Source: an uncultured bacterium
GTDB lineage: Bacteria; Bacteroidota; Bacteroidia; Chitinophagales; CAIOSU01
NCBI GenBank assembly: GCA_903861055.1
Contig: CAIOSU010000488.1
Location: 1 to 5,212, forward strand
Length of the DNA: 5,212 nt
Direction of reading: 5' to 3'
Below the pieces are notes generated by a model that saw only the letters and a program-made list of their open reading frames with translations, searched no databases and was not told the origin of the DNA. A program made the position numbers and the translations under genes. How positions within the stretch are numbered: the first letter of the stretch is position 1; each line of letters begins with the position of its first letter. This document shows positions 1-5,212 of the stretch, piece by piece.

Positions 1-411
1 AGGCATCAGTACATCGCCGTGGCGGATGTCGTGCTCTGTTAGCACACAAATATCCAATGGATCGCCATCACCTACTATGCCAGCACGGCCAGTTTTCTGC
101 ATGCAATATTCGCCTACTTTGGTATCGCAAAAAGTTTGTGGTATAAAACCGTAAAGAGCTGGTACCACGTTCGAGAACTTCTGTGGGCGATCGACTTTCA
201 GGTAACCCGATACCTTGTCAATTTCGTATTTCACGGTATCGCTAGGTACAATTTCGATAAAGCTCGTAACCAGTTCGGGTGCATGTTCGCCAATATCAAC
301 GCCATGCCAAGGGTGCGACTTGTAGCGCAACCCTATCATTTTCCAAATCTTCTTAATGCCGTCTTCACCCTCCGCCTTGTTCGGAACCTTGCCTGTTTCT
401 TCGATAGCCAT
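1..411 (-). CDS. ppa: Inorganic pyrophosphatase, family I (3' end beyond window)
   Basis: This cytoplasmic enzyme hydrolyses pyrophosphate to two phosphates and so drives biosynthetic reactions forward. Reading leftward from the ATG at 411 gives 137 residues with no stop before the window edge, so the C-terminal part is missing. Family I active-site residues, matched from memory to E. coli Ppa, are visible: E53 in FIEIV, K61 and E63 in KYEID, R75 in KVDR, Y87 in LYGFIPQT, and the metal-binding signature DGDPLD with D115, D117 and D120. The later aspartates of the site (E. coli D97 and D102) lie in the missing part. The N-terminus is longer than in E. coli Ppa, with a roughly 35-residue extension ending in HPWHG, as I recall from Bacteroidota homologues. 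No other ATG precedes this start in a good context, and a TAnnTTTG element lies just upstream. The identification is secure; the symbol is by family. Confidence 0.95.
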   Translation of the reverse strand, partial: MAIEETGKVPNKAEGEDGIKKIWKMIGLRYKSHPWHGVDIGEHAPELVTSFIEIVPSDTVKYEIDKVSGYLKVDRPQKFSNVVPALYGFIPQTFCDTKVGEYCMQKTGRAGIVGDGDPLDICVLTEHDIRHGDVLMP

Positions 412-429
412 AATGCGTGTATTGTAGCA

Positions 430-437
430 CAAAGATA
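430..437 (-). promoter_or_regulatory. Probable -7 element of the pyrophosphatase promoter
   Basis: On the minus strand this reads TATCTTTG, an exact match to the Bacteroidota -7 consensus TAnnTTTG. It ends 18 bases before the pyrophosphatase ATG at 411, which would give a leader of only about a dozen bases. No clear TTG sits about 20 bases upstream, where the -33 element is expected, so the promoter is plausible but only half supported. Confidence 0.5.
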
Positions 438-463
438 CCCAGAAAGGCGCTTAAATACTACCT

Positions 464-586
464 TTAGGCGGTTTCTTTATTCAGCCATTTTTCAGATGGA
501 ATGTAGGCAAAAAGTTCCTGCGAACGGTCGCTGTGCTTTGGGCTGTTTGGCCCACCCGTCAGTTTGAATTTTAGGGGCGTAACCAT
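464..586 (-). CDS. Possible small ORF, 40 residues, unknown function
   Basis: I do not recognise this product. From the ATG at 586 the minus strand encodes 40 residues, beginning MVTPLKFK and ending KWLNKETA before a TAA stop. It is fairly hydrophilic, with no signal peptide or membrane segment; the C-terminal half (QELFAYIPSEKWLNKE) looks like ordinary folded-protein composition. It lies 21 bases after the stop of the single-domain TonB-C gene and is in the same frame as that gene, with no further stop between them. It could therefore be a separate co-transcribed small gene, the remnant of a longer C-terminus, or chance. A 47-codon run without a stop is not rare by chance, so confidence is low. 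Its presence would explain most of the gap between the TonB-C genes and the pyrophosphatase gene. Confidence 0.3.
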   Translation of the reverse strand: MVTPLKFKLTGGPNSPKHSDRSQELFAYIPSEKWLNKETA

Positions 587-607
587 CTGCACCAAAACAC
601 GCGGTTG

Positions 608-1039
608 TTATAGTATATAAGACAAAGGTTTTGTATACTCCACCCTAACTGCTTGCCCGTGATGGTAGCCTGGGGTCCACTTGCGCATCTTCGAGACTCG
701 TTTTAGAGCATCGGCATCCAAATAAGTATTTCCGCTTGATTTTGCCAATGAAATTTCAACTACTTTCCCCACTTCATTAACAACGAATCGAATATAGGCA
801 GTACCTTCTTTTTGATATACTGCTGCCTTCAATGGATATGGAAGGTTGTTTAGATAGCGATATAATCTGTCCTCCCCACTTCGATATACAGGCATTTTTT
901 CAACCTTCTTGTAAGTAGGTCCTTTGCCGTCTTGCCCCGGTATAGCAACAATAGCACTATCGGCTATTGAGATATCAGTTTGAGCCGCAGCCGCCAAGTA
1001 TAGCATGGTTGATATGGCAATAAGCATTATTCTGCCCAT
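608..1039 (-). CDS. Exported protein with a single TonB C-terminal-like domain
   Basis: The product is 143 residues with an N-terminal signal peptide: an arginine at residue 3, a hydrophobic stretch to about 16, and AAAQ with likely cleavage near residue 19. After a short linker, residues about 46-142 form a TonB-C-like domain. Seen in it are KMPVYRSGEDRLYRYL (48-63), YP at 68-69, EGTAYIRFVVNEVGKV (78-93), SSG at 101-103, LDADAL (107-112) and WTPG followed by GQAVRVEY (121-135). In true TonB this domain contacts outer-membrane receptors, but the inner-membrane anchor and long periplasmic spacer of TonB are absent, so energy transduction is not shown and a periplasmic role is inferred. It is paralogous to the next gene upstream and probably shares its transcript. 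Start choice: ATG at 1039 is preferred for its A-rich upstream bases; a TTG at 1060 would add seven residues and still leave a signal peptide. Confidence 0.85.
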   Translation of the reverse strand: MGRIMLIAISTMLYLAAAAQTDISIADSAIVAIPGQDGKGPTYKKVEKMPVYRSGEDRLYRYLNNLPYPLKAAVYQKEGTAYIRFVVNEVGKVVEISLAKSSGNTYLDADALKRVSKMRKWTPGYHHGQAVRVEYTKPLSYIL

Positions 1040-1071
1040 TTTTCGGTTTTTAGCACTCAAAATAACAGATT

Positions 1072-1914
1072 CTAAGGCAAATTACACTTAACAGGCACCA
1101 CATACTGCACCCGAACTGGCTTGCCATCTCGATATCCAGGCTTCCATTGGGGCATGGCTTTAACATGCTCCAAAGCTGCAAGGTCATCTTCTACATGGCC
1201 AGAAGTGCGAATAACCATTACCTCACTTACGCTCCCATCTTTCTCAATTACGAACTGAATATATGCTGTTCCTTCAATATCATTTTCGCGCGTAATAGGC
1301 ACATAAGGTACTTTCTTCAAGTATTCCATCAATGAGTCATCCCCGCCAGGAAACTCGGGCATTTCCTCTACTATGCTAAAAACATAATCATCAAGATAAT
1401 TTACGGGAGTATCATCCACTATTGGTATCTCATCATAAGGTAACAATGGCGGAGGCGGCGGTGGCGGAGGGGGATCATAATAGTAGAACTGCACTGCCAC
1501 AACCTTTTGCACCTTTACAGGCTTTCCGTTTTGTTTGCCAGGTTTCCAGTTAGGCATACCTTGCACGTGCTGCAACCCAGCCGTATCCAAAGGCCCATAG
1601 CCCGTTGAGCCGCTAATGGCTGCATTACTCACGGTGCCATCTTTGTTGATAACGAACTCTATGTAAACCGTTCCTTCCCAGTCGCCTTCCTCGGCAAGAA
1701 CAAGATACTCAATAAAGAAAAGAGGAAACGCTACTTCATCTAAATACTCCAATAGCCCTTCGTCCCCTCCGGGGAATTTGGGCATTACATCAGGTGTAAT
1801 ATATACGGTATCGGAAGCGCTATAAACCGCAAATCGGGGCTTATCGTTTTGTGTAAATCCATCTATGCTTAAGGCTATAATGCTAATGATCAACAACAGT
1901 AATTTATGCTGCAT
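1072..1914 (-). CDS. Exported protein with two tandem TonB C-terminal-like domains
   Basis: The product is 280 residues. Residues 1-22 are a signal sequence (MQHK, then LLLLIISIIALSI, ending near FTQ), which could be cleaved or could act as a membrane anchor. Two homologous TonB-C-like domains follow. The first (about 43-145) has PKFPGGDEGLLEYL, EGTVYIEFVINKDGTV, and WKPG with GKPVKVQ at 123-135. The second (about 183-278) has PEFPGGDDSLMEYL, EGTAYIQFVIEKDGSV, and WKPG with GKPVRVQ at 257-270. The first carries a longer loop after its EYL motif (about residues 59-79). They are joined by an acidic linker that opens with nine prolines (148-156), resembling the proline-rich spacers of TonB. Domain duplication is seen directly; a periplasmic binding or scaffolding role is inference, since there is no obvious ExbB or ExbD nearby. 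The ATG at 1914 is the natural start for the signal sequence. Confidence 0.88.
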   Translation of the reverse strand: MQHKLLLLIISIIALSIDGFTQNDKPRFAVYSASDTVYITPDVMPKFPGGDEGLLEYLDEVAFPLFFIEYLVLAEEGDWEGTVYIEFVINKDGTVSNAAISGSTGYGPLDTAGLQHVQGMPNWKPGKQNGKPVKVQKVVAVQFYYYDPPPPPPPPPLLPYDEIPIVDDTPVNYLDDYVFSIVEEMPEFPGGDDSLMEYLKKVPYVPITRENDIEGTAYIQFVIEKDGSVSEVMVIRTSGHVEDDLAALEHVKAMPQWKPGYRDGKPVRVQYVVPVKCNLP

Positions 1915-1939
1915 TCTCTTATTGTTAAAGCTTCCTTGC

Positions 1940-1947
1940 TAAAGATA
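1940..1947 (-). promoter_or_regulatory. Weak candidate -7 element for the TonB-C gene pair
   Basis: On the minus strand this reads TATCTTTA, one base off the Bacteroidota TAnnTTTG consensus, about 25 bases before the start at 1914. A TTG at 1961-1959 is only 11 bases upstream, too close for a standard -33 element. It is the best candidate I see for leftward transcription from this intergenic region, but it is not strong. Confidence 0.3.
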
Positions 1948-2000
1948 ATGATTAATTGCAATAAACCGAAGATGCTGCATTAGGCAAAAGTTATTCGCCC

Positions 2001-2037
2001 AACAACATTTGTTAACACAAACTGCATAAAGTGTTAA
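2001..2037. promoter_or_regulatory. Overlapping inverted repeats, possible operator
   Basis: Two short dyads lie in the divergent gap. AACAA (2001-2005) and TTGTT (2009-2013) are separated by CAT. TTAACAC (2012-2018) is matched perfectly by GTGTTAA (2031-2037) across 12 bases. The second dyad spans about two helical turns, the usual geometry for a dimeric regulator, and ends 27 bases before the -33 element of the aceB promoter. Glyoxylate-shunt genes are commonly regulated by carbon source, so an operator here is reasonable, but the region is AT-rich and short dyads arise by chance. No regulator is identified. Confidence 0.3.
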
Positions 2038-2063
2038 TTGTAAAGTATCTAGCAATAAAAAAC

Positions 2064-2094
2064 TTGGGTTTCTAAGCATAACACCGTATTTTTG
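2064..2094 (+). promoter_or_regulatory. Bacteroidota-type promoter of aceB
   Basis: TTG at 2064-2066 and TATTTTTG at 2087-2094 match the Bacteroidota -33 (TTG) and -7 (TAnnTTTG) elements exactly, with 20 bases between them, which is in the normal spacing range. Transcription would begin around 2100, giving a leader of about 36 bases before the aceB ATG. No comparable promoter is visible in front of the four-helix-bundle gene or aceA, so this one probably drives the whole rightward set. Confidence 0.75.
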
Positions 2095-2135
2095 CACTTT
2101 ATTTTAATAGTACGCATACCAAAACAACGAAACTG

Positions 2136-3740
2136 ATGTCTGTAAACGAGCAACAACTAGTGAAAGGAGTAGTGATAAAGGCCGAGATAACCCCGGAGTT
2201 TGAAAGCATCTCAACCCCCGAAGCTTTAGAGTTTGTTGCGAAGTTGCACCGCAGTTTCAATGGTCGCCGCAAAGAGTTGCTGGCAGCTCGCCAAGGCCGC
2301 CAAGCCAAGTTGGATGCTGGCGCAATGCCCGACTTTTTGCCAGAAACCAAACACATCCGCGAAAGCGATTGGACCGTGGCCCCTTTGCCTGCCGATTTGC
2401 TAGACCGCCGCGTAGAGATTACTGGCCCTGTCGATCGTAAAATGATTATCAATGCTTTGAACTCAGGTGCCAAAATGTTTATGGCCGACTTTGAGGACAG
2501 CAACTCGCCAAACTGGAGCAACAACATCAGTGGCCAAATCAATTTGCGTGATGCCATCCGCCGCACCATTTCTTTCGAGAACCCAGAGAACGGTAAAAGC
2601 TATAAACTAAACGATAAGGTAGCTACCTTGCTAGTACGCCCGCGTGGCTGGCACTTACTTGAGAAGCATGTAGAAATTGATGGTGAGGTAGTATCAGGCG
2701 GCTTGTTCGATTTTGGTTTATACTTCTTCCACAATGCCAAAGAGCTTATAGCCCGTGGAAGTGGTCCTTACTTCTATCTTCCTAAAATGGAGAGCCACCT
2801 AGAAGCTCGCCTTTGGAACGATGCCTTTGTATTGGCACAAAATGAATTGAACATACCACAGGGCACTATTAAGGCTACTGTATTGGTAGAGACTATATTG
2901 GCAACTTTTGAATTGCACGAAATACTTTGGGAACTGAAAGAACACTCTTGCGGCCTTAACTGTGGTCGTTGGGATTACATTTTCAGCTACATCAAACGTT
3001 TCCGCAACAAGCCAGAGTGCATCTTGCCAAACCGCGACCAAGTAACGATGGCCGTGCCGTTTATGAGCGCCTACTCACAATTGGTTATACAAACGTGCCA
3101 CAAACGTAACGTGCACGCTATGGGCGGTATGGCAGCTCAAATCCCGATTAAAGGTGATGATGCGGCCAACACTGTTGCCATAAACAAAGTAAAAGCCGAC
3201 AAAGAGCGCGAGGCCAAAAACGGCCACGATGGTACTTGGGTAGCTCACCCGGGCTTAGTGCAATTGGCCATGGACGTGTTTAACGAATACATGCCTACCC
3301 CGAACCAACTACACGTAAAGCGCGAAGACGTGCACGTAACCGCTGCTGACTTGGTAACCCCACCAGCGGGCACCATTACCGAAGAAGGGTTGCGTAAGAA
3401 CATAAATGTGGGTATCTTATACCTAGAGAGCTGGTTGCGTGGCAATGGTGCTGCTGCCATCTATAACCTGATGGAAGATGCTGCTACTGCCGAAATAAGC
3501 CGCACGCAAGTTTGGCAGTGGATAAAGCACAAGAGCAAATTGGACGATGGCCGTGAGGTGAATTTGGAGCTATACCGCTCATTGGTACCAAGTGAGTTGG
3601 AGAAGATTAAAGGATATGTAGGAACCGAGGCTTACGTAAACGGTAAATTTGAGAAAGCCATTGAGATATTCGACCAATTGATAGATAATGATGAGTTTGT
3701 GGAGTTTTTGACGCTTCCGGCTTATGATTTGATTGATTGA
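2136..3740 (+). CDS. aceB: Malate synthase A
   Basis: This is the second enzyme of the glyoxylate shunt: glyoxylate plus acetyl-CoA and water gives malate and CoA. The 534-residue length is normal for the short A isoform (TIM barrel with C-terminal domain). The family signature is intact at 268-283, KEHSCGLNCGRWDYIF. Key residues, matched from memory to E. coli malate synthase A, are all present: R168 in LLVRPRGWHL, magnesium ligands E252 in VLVETI and D280 in RWDY, and the catalytic base D448 in NLMEDAATAE. The ATG at 2136 follows a strong promoter and has an A-rich upstream region without a Shine-Dalgarno sequence, normal for this phylum. All 28 arginine codons are CGC or CGT, suggesting high expression. 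It lies upstream of aceA on the same strand but is separated from it by the four-helix-bundle gene. The TGA stop falls in a short GATT repeat. Confidence 0.98.
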   Translation: MSVNEQQLVKGVVIKAEITPEFESISTPEALEFVAKLHRSFNGRRKELLAARQGRQAKLDAGAMPDFLPETKHIRESDWTVAPLPADLLDRRVEITGPVDRKMIINALNSGAKMFMADFEDSNSPNWSNNISGQINLRDAIRRTISFENPENGKSYKLNDKVATLLVRPRGWHLLEKHVEIDGEVVSGGLFDFGLYFFHNAKELIARGSGPYFYLPKMESHLEARLWNDAFVLAQNELNIPQGTIKATVLVETILATFELHEILWELKEHSCGLNCGRWDYIFSYIKRFRNKPECILPNRDQVTMAVPFMSAYSQLVIQTCHKRNVHAMGGMAAQIPIKGDDAANTVAINKVKADKEREAKNGHDGTWVAHPGLVQLAMDVFNEYMPTPNQLHVKREDVHVTAADLVTPPAGTITEEGLRKNINVGILYLESWLRGNGAAAIYNLMEDAATAEISRTQVWQWIKHKSKLDDGREVNLELYRSLVPSELEKIKGYVGTEAYVNGKFEKAIEIFDQLIDNDEFVEFLTLPAYDLID

Positions 3741-3753
3741 TTAGTTTTATAAG

Positions 3754-3788
3754 TACGATTTACGATTTACGAGGTACGAAGTACGATT
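3754..3788 (+). repeat. Left heptamer array, five TACGAnn units
   Basis: Five contiguous 7-bp units begin at 3754, 3761, 3768, 3775 and 3782. In order they are TACGATT, TACGATT, TACGAGG, TACGAAG and TACGATT, preceded by AAG and followed by GT. The array ends 14 bases before the ATG at 3803. Within it GTAC-GAA-GTAC (3774-3784) can fold into a small hairpin. The last three units are repeated exactly, inverted, on the far side of the gene. Confidence 0.9.
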
Positions 3789-3802
3789 GTAAATTGCAAT
3801 AA

Positions 3803-4186
3803 ATGAGTTCTTTGATGGAAAAGGATAAAAATCAACTCATCACTAGGTATAAAAGATTTACCATTGATGTTGTTCGATTTTGCAATACACTACCGAAAGA
3901 GACTGCCTTTTTTGTTTTTGCAAAGCAGGTAATTAGGTGTTCAAGTTCAATGGGCGCCAATTATCGAGCAGCTTGCAGAGCCAAATCTACGGCAGACTTT
4001 ATCAATAAACTTAAAATAGTTGAGGAAGAATCTGATGAATCTGTTTACTTTCTCGAACTTATTGAAGAGTTATTAACCAGTGACAAAACCGAGTGCCAAC
4101 GATTGGTAAAGGAAGGAGATGAACTTTTAAGAATCGTAGTGGCATCATTAAAAACAGCAAGATTTAACAATTCGAAAAATAACTAG
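3803..4186 (+). CDS. Four-helix-bundle protein, 23S rRNA intervening-sequence (S23/TIGR02436) family
   Basis: The product is 127 residues with no signal peptide or membrane segment, the usual size for this family. The family core is clear at 44-86: IRCSSSMGANYRAACRAKSTADF followed by INKLKIVEEESDESVYFLEL. The pattern S-x-GANYREA..A.S..EF..KL.IA.EE..E..YWL.L is what I recall for S23/IVS proteins. Predicted helices fall at about 10-28, 33-58, 62-90 and 94-119. Family members occur within 23S rRNA intervening sequences and as free-standing genes in Bacteroidota, and the Avd protein of diversity-generating retroelements has the same fold; their biochemical role here is unknown. The gene has no promoter or ribosome site I can see and probably depends on aceB transcription. 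All nine arginine codons are AGA, AGG or CGA, unlike the neighbours. M5 (3815) is an alternative start. Confidence 0.92.
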   Translation: MSSLMEKDKNQLITRYKRFTIDVVRFCNTLPKETAFFVFAKQVIRCSSSMGANYRAACRAKSTADFINKLKIVEEESDESVYFLELIEELLTSDKTECQRLVKEGDELLRIVVASLKTARFNNSKNN

Positions 4187-4204
4187 GTATAATACATTTC
4201 ACAC

Positions 4205-4232
4205 AATCGTAAATCGTACTTCGTACCTCGTA
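4205..4232 (-). repeat. Right heptamer array, four TACGAnn units, inverted
   Basis: Read on the minus strand from 4232, the units are TACGAGG, TACGAAG, TACGATT and TACGATT, preceded by AAG (4235-4233) and followed by GT. On the plus strand they appear as AATCGTA, AATCGTA, CTTCGTA and CCTCGTA. The first three minus-strand units equal the last three of the left array, giving a perfect 21-bp inverted repeat. The array begins 18 bases after the four-helix-bundle stop and ends 54 bases before the aceA start. Confidence 0.9.
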
Positions 4233-4286
4233 CTTAATAAAGACTTAAAAAAATTCTTTCTTTTTCCTTAAACTTCTCCATAAACA

Positions 4287-5212
4287 ATGAGCAAGCAAGC
4301 ACGTATTGATGCATTGAAAAACGATTGGGCTACTAACCCCCGTTGGAAAGGGATCGAGCGCCCTTACACCGCCGAAGATGTACTGAAACTACGCGGATCA
4401 GTAGAAATTGAATACACCTTGGCCAAATTGGGTGCTGAGCGTCTTTGGCACAAGCTAACCACACAGCCTTTTATTGCTGGTTTGGGCGCCCTAACCGGTA
4501 ACCAGGCTATACAAGAAGTGCAAGCTGGTTTGGAGGCTATTTATTTGAGCGGATGGCAAGTAGCTGCCGATGCTAACTTGGCTGGCGAAATGTACCCTGA
4601 CCAAAGTTTGTACCCTGCAAACAGCGTACCGGCTGTAGTAAAGCGCATTAACAATGCTTTGTTGCGTGCTGACCAAATCCAGAGTGTAAACGGTGATGGC
4701 GACATCTACTGGAACGTGCCAATTATTGCTGATGCCGAAGCTGGCTTTGGTGGTAACTTGAATGCTTTTGAATTGATGAAGAGCCTTATTGAAGCAGGTG
4801 CCGCTGGTGCCCACTACGAGGATCAACTTTCTTCCGCTAAAAAATGTGGCCACTTAGGTGGTAAAGTATTGGTGCCAACCCAAGAAGGTATCAACAAATT
4901 GATAGCTGCTCGTTTGGCTGCCGACGTAATGGGTGTATCTACTTTGGTTATTGCTCGTACTGATGCTGAAGCGGCTAACTTGATTACTAGCGATATTGAC
5001 CCACGCGACCATAAATTTATCACTGGCGAGCGCACCAACGAAGGTTTCTACTACGTAAAAAATGGCTTGGAGCAAGGCATTGATCGTGGTTTGGCCTACG
5101 CACCGTATGCTGACTTGGTATGGATGGAAACCGGCAACCCTGATTTGGCTTACGCTAAGGCTTTTGCTGAGGCTATCCACGCCAAATTCCCAGGCAAAAT
5201 GTTGGCTTACAA
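4287..5212 (+). CDS. aceA: Isocitrate lyase (3' end beyond window)
   Basis: This is the first committed enzyme of the glyoxylate shunt, cleaving isocitrate to succinate and glyoxylate; glyoxylate then feeds malate synthase. The window holds 308 residues plus two bases; by comparison with the 434-residue E. coli enzyme roughly the last quarter is missing. The catalytic loop KKCGHLGGKV (185-194) is intact with nucleophile C187. Also visible are YLSGWQVAADANLA (86-99) with D95, the magnesium-site segment IADAEAGFGG (147-156), LVIARTDAEAANLITSDIDPRD, and GLAYAPYADLVW (268-279). The match to E. coli AceA, as remembered, is close along its length. The ATG at 4287 has an A-rich upstream stretch and no Shine-Dalgarno sequence. 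No TAnnTTTG promoter is seen between the four-helix-bundle gene and this start, so transcription probably comes from the aceB promoter, through the inserted cassette. All 12 arginine codons are CGC or CGT. Confidence 0.97.
   Translation, partial: MSKQARIDALKNDWATNPRWKGIERPYTAEDVLKLRGSVEIEYTLAKLGAERLWHKLTTQPFIAGLGALTGNQAIQEVQAGLEAIYLSGWQVAADANLAGEMYPDQSLYPANSVPAVVKRINNALLRADQIQSVNGDGDIYWNVPIIADAEAGFGGNLNAFELMKSLIEAGAAGAHYEDQLSSAKKCGHLGGKVLVPTQEGINKLIAARLAADVMGVSTLVIARTDAEAANLITSDIDPRDHKFITGERTNEGFYYVKNGLEQGIDRGLAYAPYADLVWMETGNPDLAYAKAFAEAIHAKFPGKMLAY

Larger units (their letters stand above)
3751..4235 (+). mobile_element. Putative inserted cassette: four-helix-bundle gene between inverted heptamer arrays
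   Basis: The segment between aceB and aceA consists of a 127-codon gene bracketed by inverted arrays of TACGAnn. A perfect 21-bp inverted match (3768-3788 against 4212-4232) lies within the arrays, and each array begins at its outer edge with AAG on its own strand. Codon choice in the gene differs sharply from both neighbours. No transposase or recombinase is encoded and no convincing target duplication is seen, so any movement would need enzymes supplied elsewhere. Calling it mobile is inference from the repeats, the codon contrast, and the known association of this protein family with intervening sequences in 23S rRNA genes. The boundaries are approximate. Confidence 0.4.

Noticed and set aside
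539..554. Rho-independent terminator (GGGC...GCCC hairpin)
   Set aside because: The stem is only four or five pairs and is not followed by a T-run in the direction of transcription; it also falls inside the possible small ORF.
136..567. A 143-codon open frame on the plus strand
   Set aside because: It lies opposite the pyrophosphatase gene, whose active-site motifs are unmistakable on the minus strand; its own translation resembles no family I know.
2099..2569. Open frame on the minus strand across the aceB start, and similar ones at 2799-3041 and 3245-3460
   Set aside because: These are antisense to malate synthase, whose protein matches its family along its length; their translations look like reading-frame by-products of biased codons.
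3803..4186. Avd accessory gene of a diversity-generating retroelement
   Set aside because: The fold family is related, but no reverse transcriptase, template repeat or variable repeat is present, and the flanking genes are conserved metabolic enzymes.
3754..4232. CRISPR-like repeat array
   Set aside because: The units are contiguous 7-mers without spacers, and the two arrays are inverted rather than direct, so this is not a CRISPR.
3741..4245. Target-site duplication at the cassette ends
   Set aside because: The bases outside the arrays (TTTTAT on the left, AATAAAG on the right) weakly extend the inverted repeat instead of giving a direct duplication, and the AT-rich context makes short matches meaningless.
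3741..4286. A true 23S rRNA intervening sequence
   Set aside because: The flanking sequence encodes malate synthase and isocitrate lyase; no rRNA sequence is present.
4491..5180. Three overlapping minus-strand open frames opposite aceA
   Set aside because: They are antisense to a clearly conserved isocitrate lyase and show no recognisable domain.

Overview
The window looks like chromosomal DNA from a member of the Bacteroidota. Three things point there. Promoter elements match the phylum's TTG / TAnnTTTG pattern, best seen upstream of malate synthase. Shine-Dalgarno sequences are weak or absent. The gene families are typical: secreted TonB-C-domain paralogues and a TIGR02436-type four-helix-bundle protein. 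I cannot place it to genus.

Left half (1-1914), all on the minus strand. Positions 1-411 hold the N-terminal 137 residues of a family I inorganic pyrophosphatase that runs off the left edge. A possible 40-codon small ORF lies between it and the next gene. Then come two adjacent genes for exported proteins built from TonB C-terminal-like domains: one with a single domain (608-1039, possibly starting further upstream at 1060) and one with two domains joined by a nine-proline linker (1072-1914). The two are close enough to share a transcript.

Divergent control region (1915-2135). It holds a very good Bacteroidota promoter for the rightward genes, a weak candidate for the leftward genes, and two short inverted repeats that could be operators.

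Right half (2136-5212), all on the plus strand. This is the glyoxylate shunt: malate synthase A (aceB, complete) and isocitrate lyase (aceA, first 308 residues, cut by the right edge). Isocitrate lyase splits isocitrate into succinate and glyoxylate, and malate synthase condenses glyoxylate with acetyl-CoA to malate, allowing growth on acetate or fatty acids.

The most notable feature is what separates the two shunt genes: a 127-residue four-helix-bundle (23S rRNA intervening-sequence / S23 type) gene. It is bracketed by inverted arrays of a 7-bp unit TACGAnn, five copies on the left and four on the right in opposite orientation, including a perfect 21-bp inverted match. Its arginine codons (nine of nine AGA, AGG or CGA) are the opposite of those in the flanking genes (40 of 40 CGC or CGT). 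This looks like an inserted cassette in an otherwise ordinary operon, and resembles in layout the intervening sequences found inside 23S rRNA genes, but sits between protein-coding genes.
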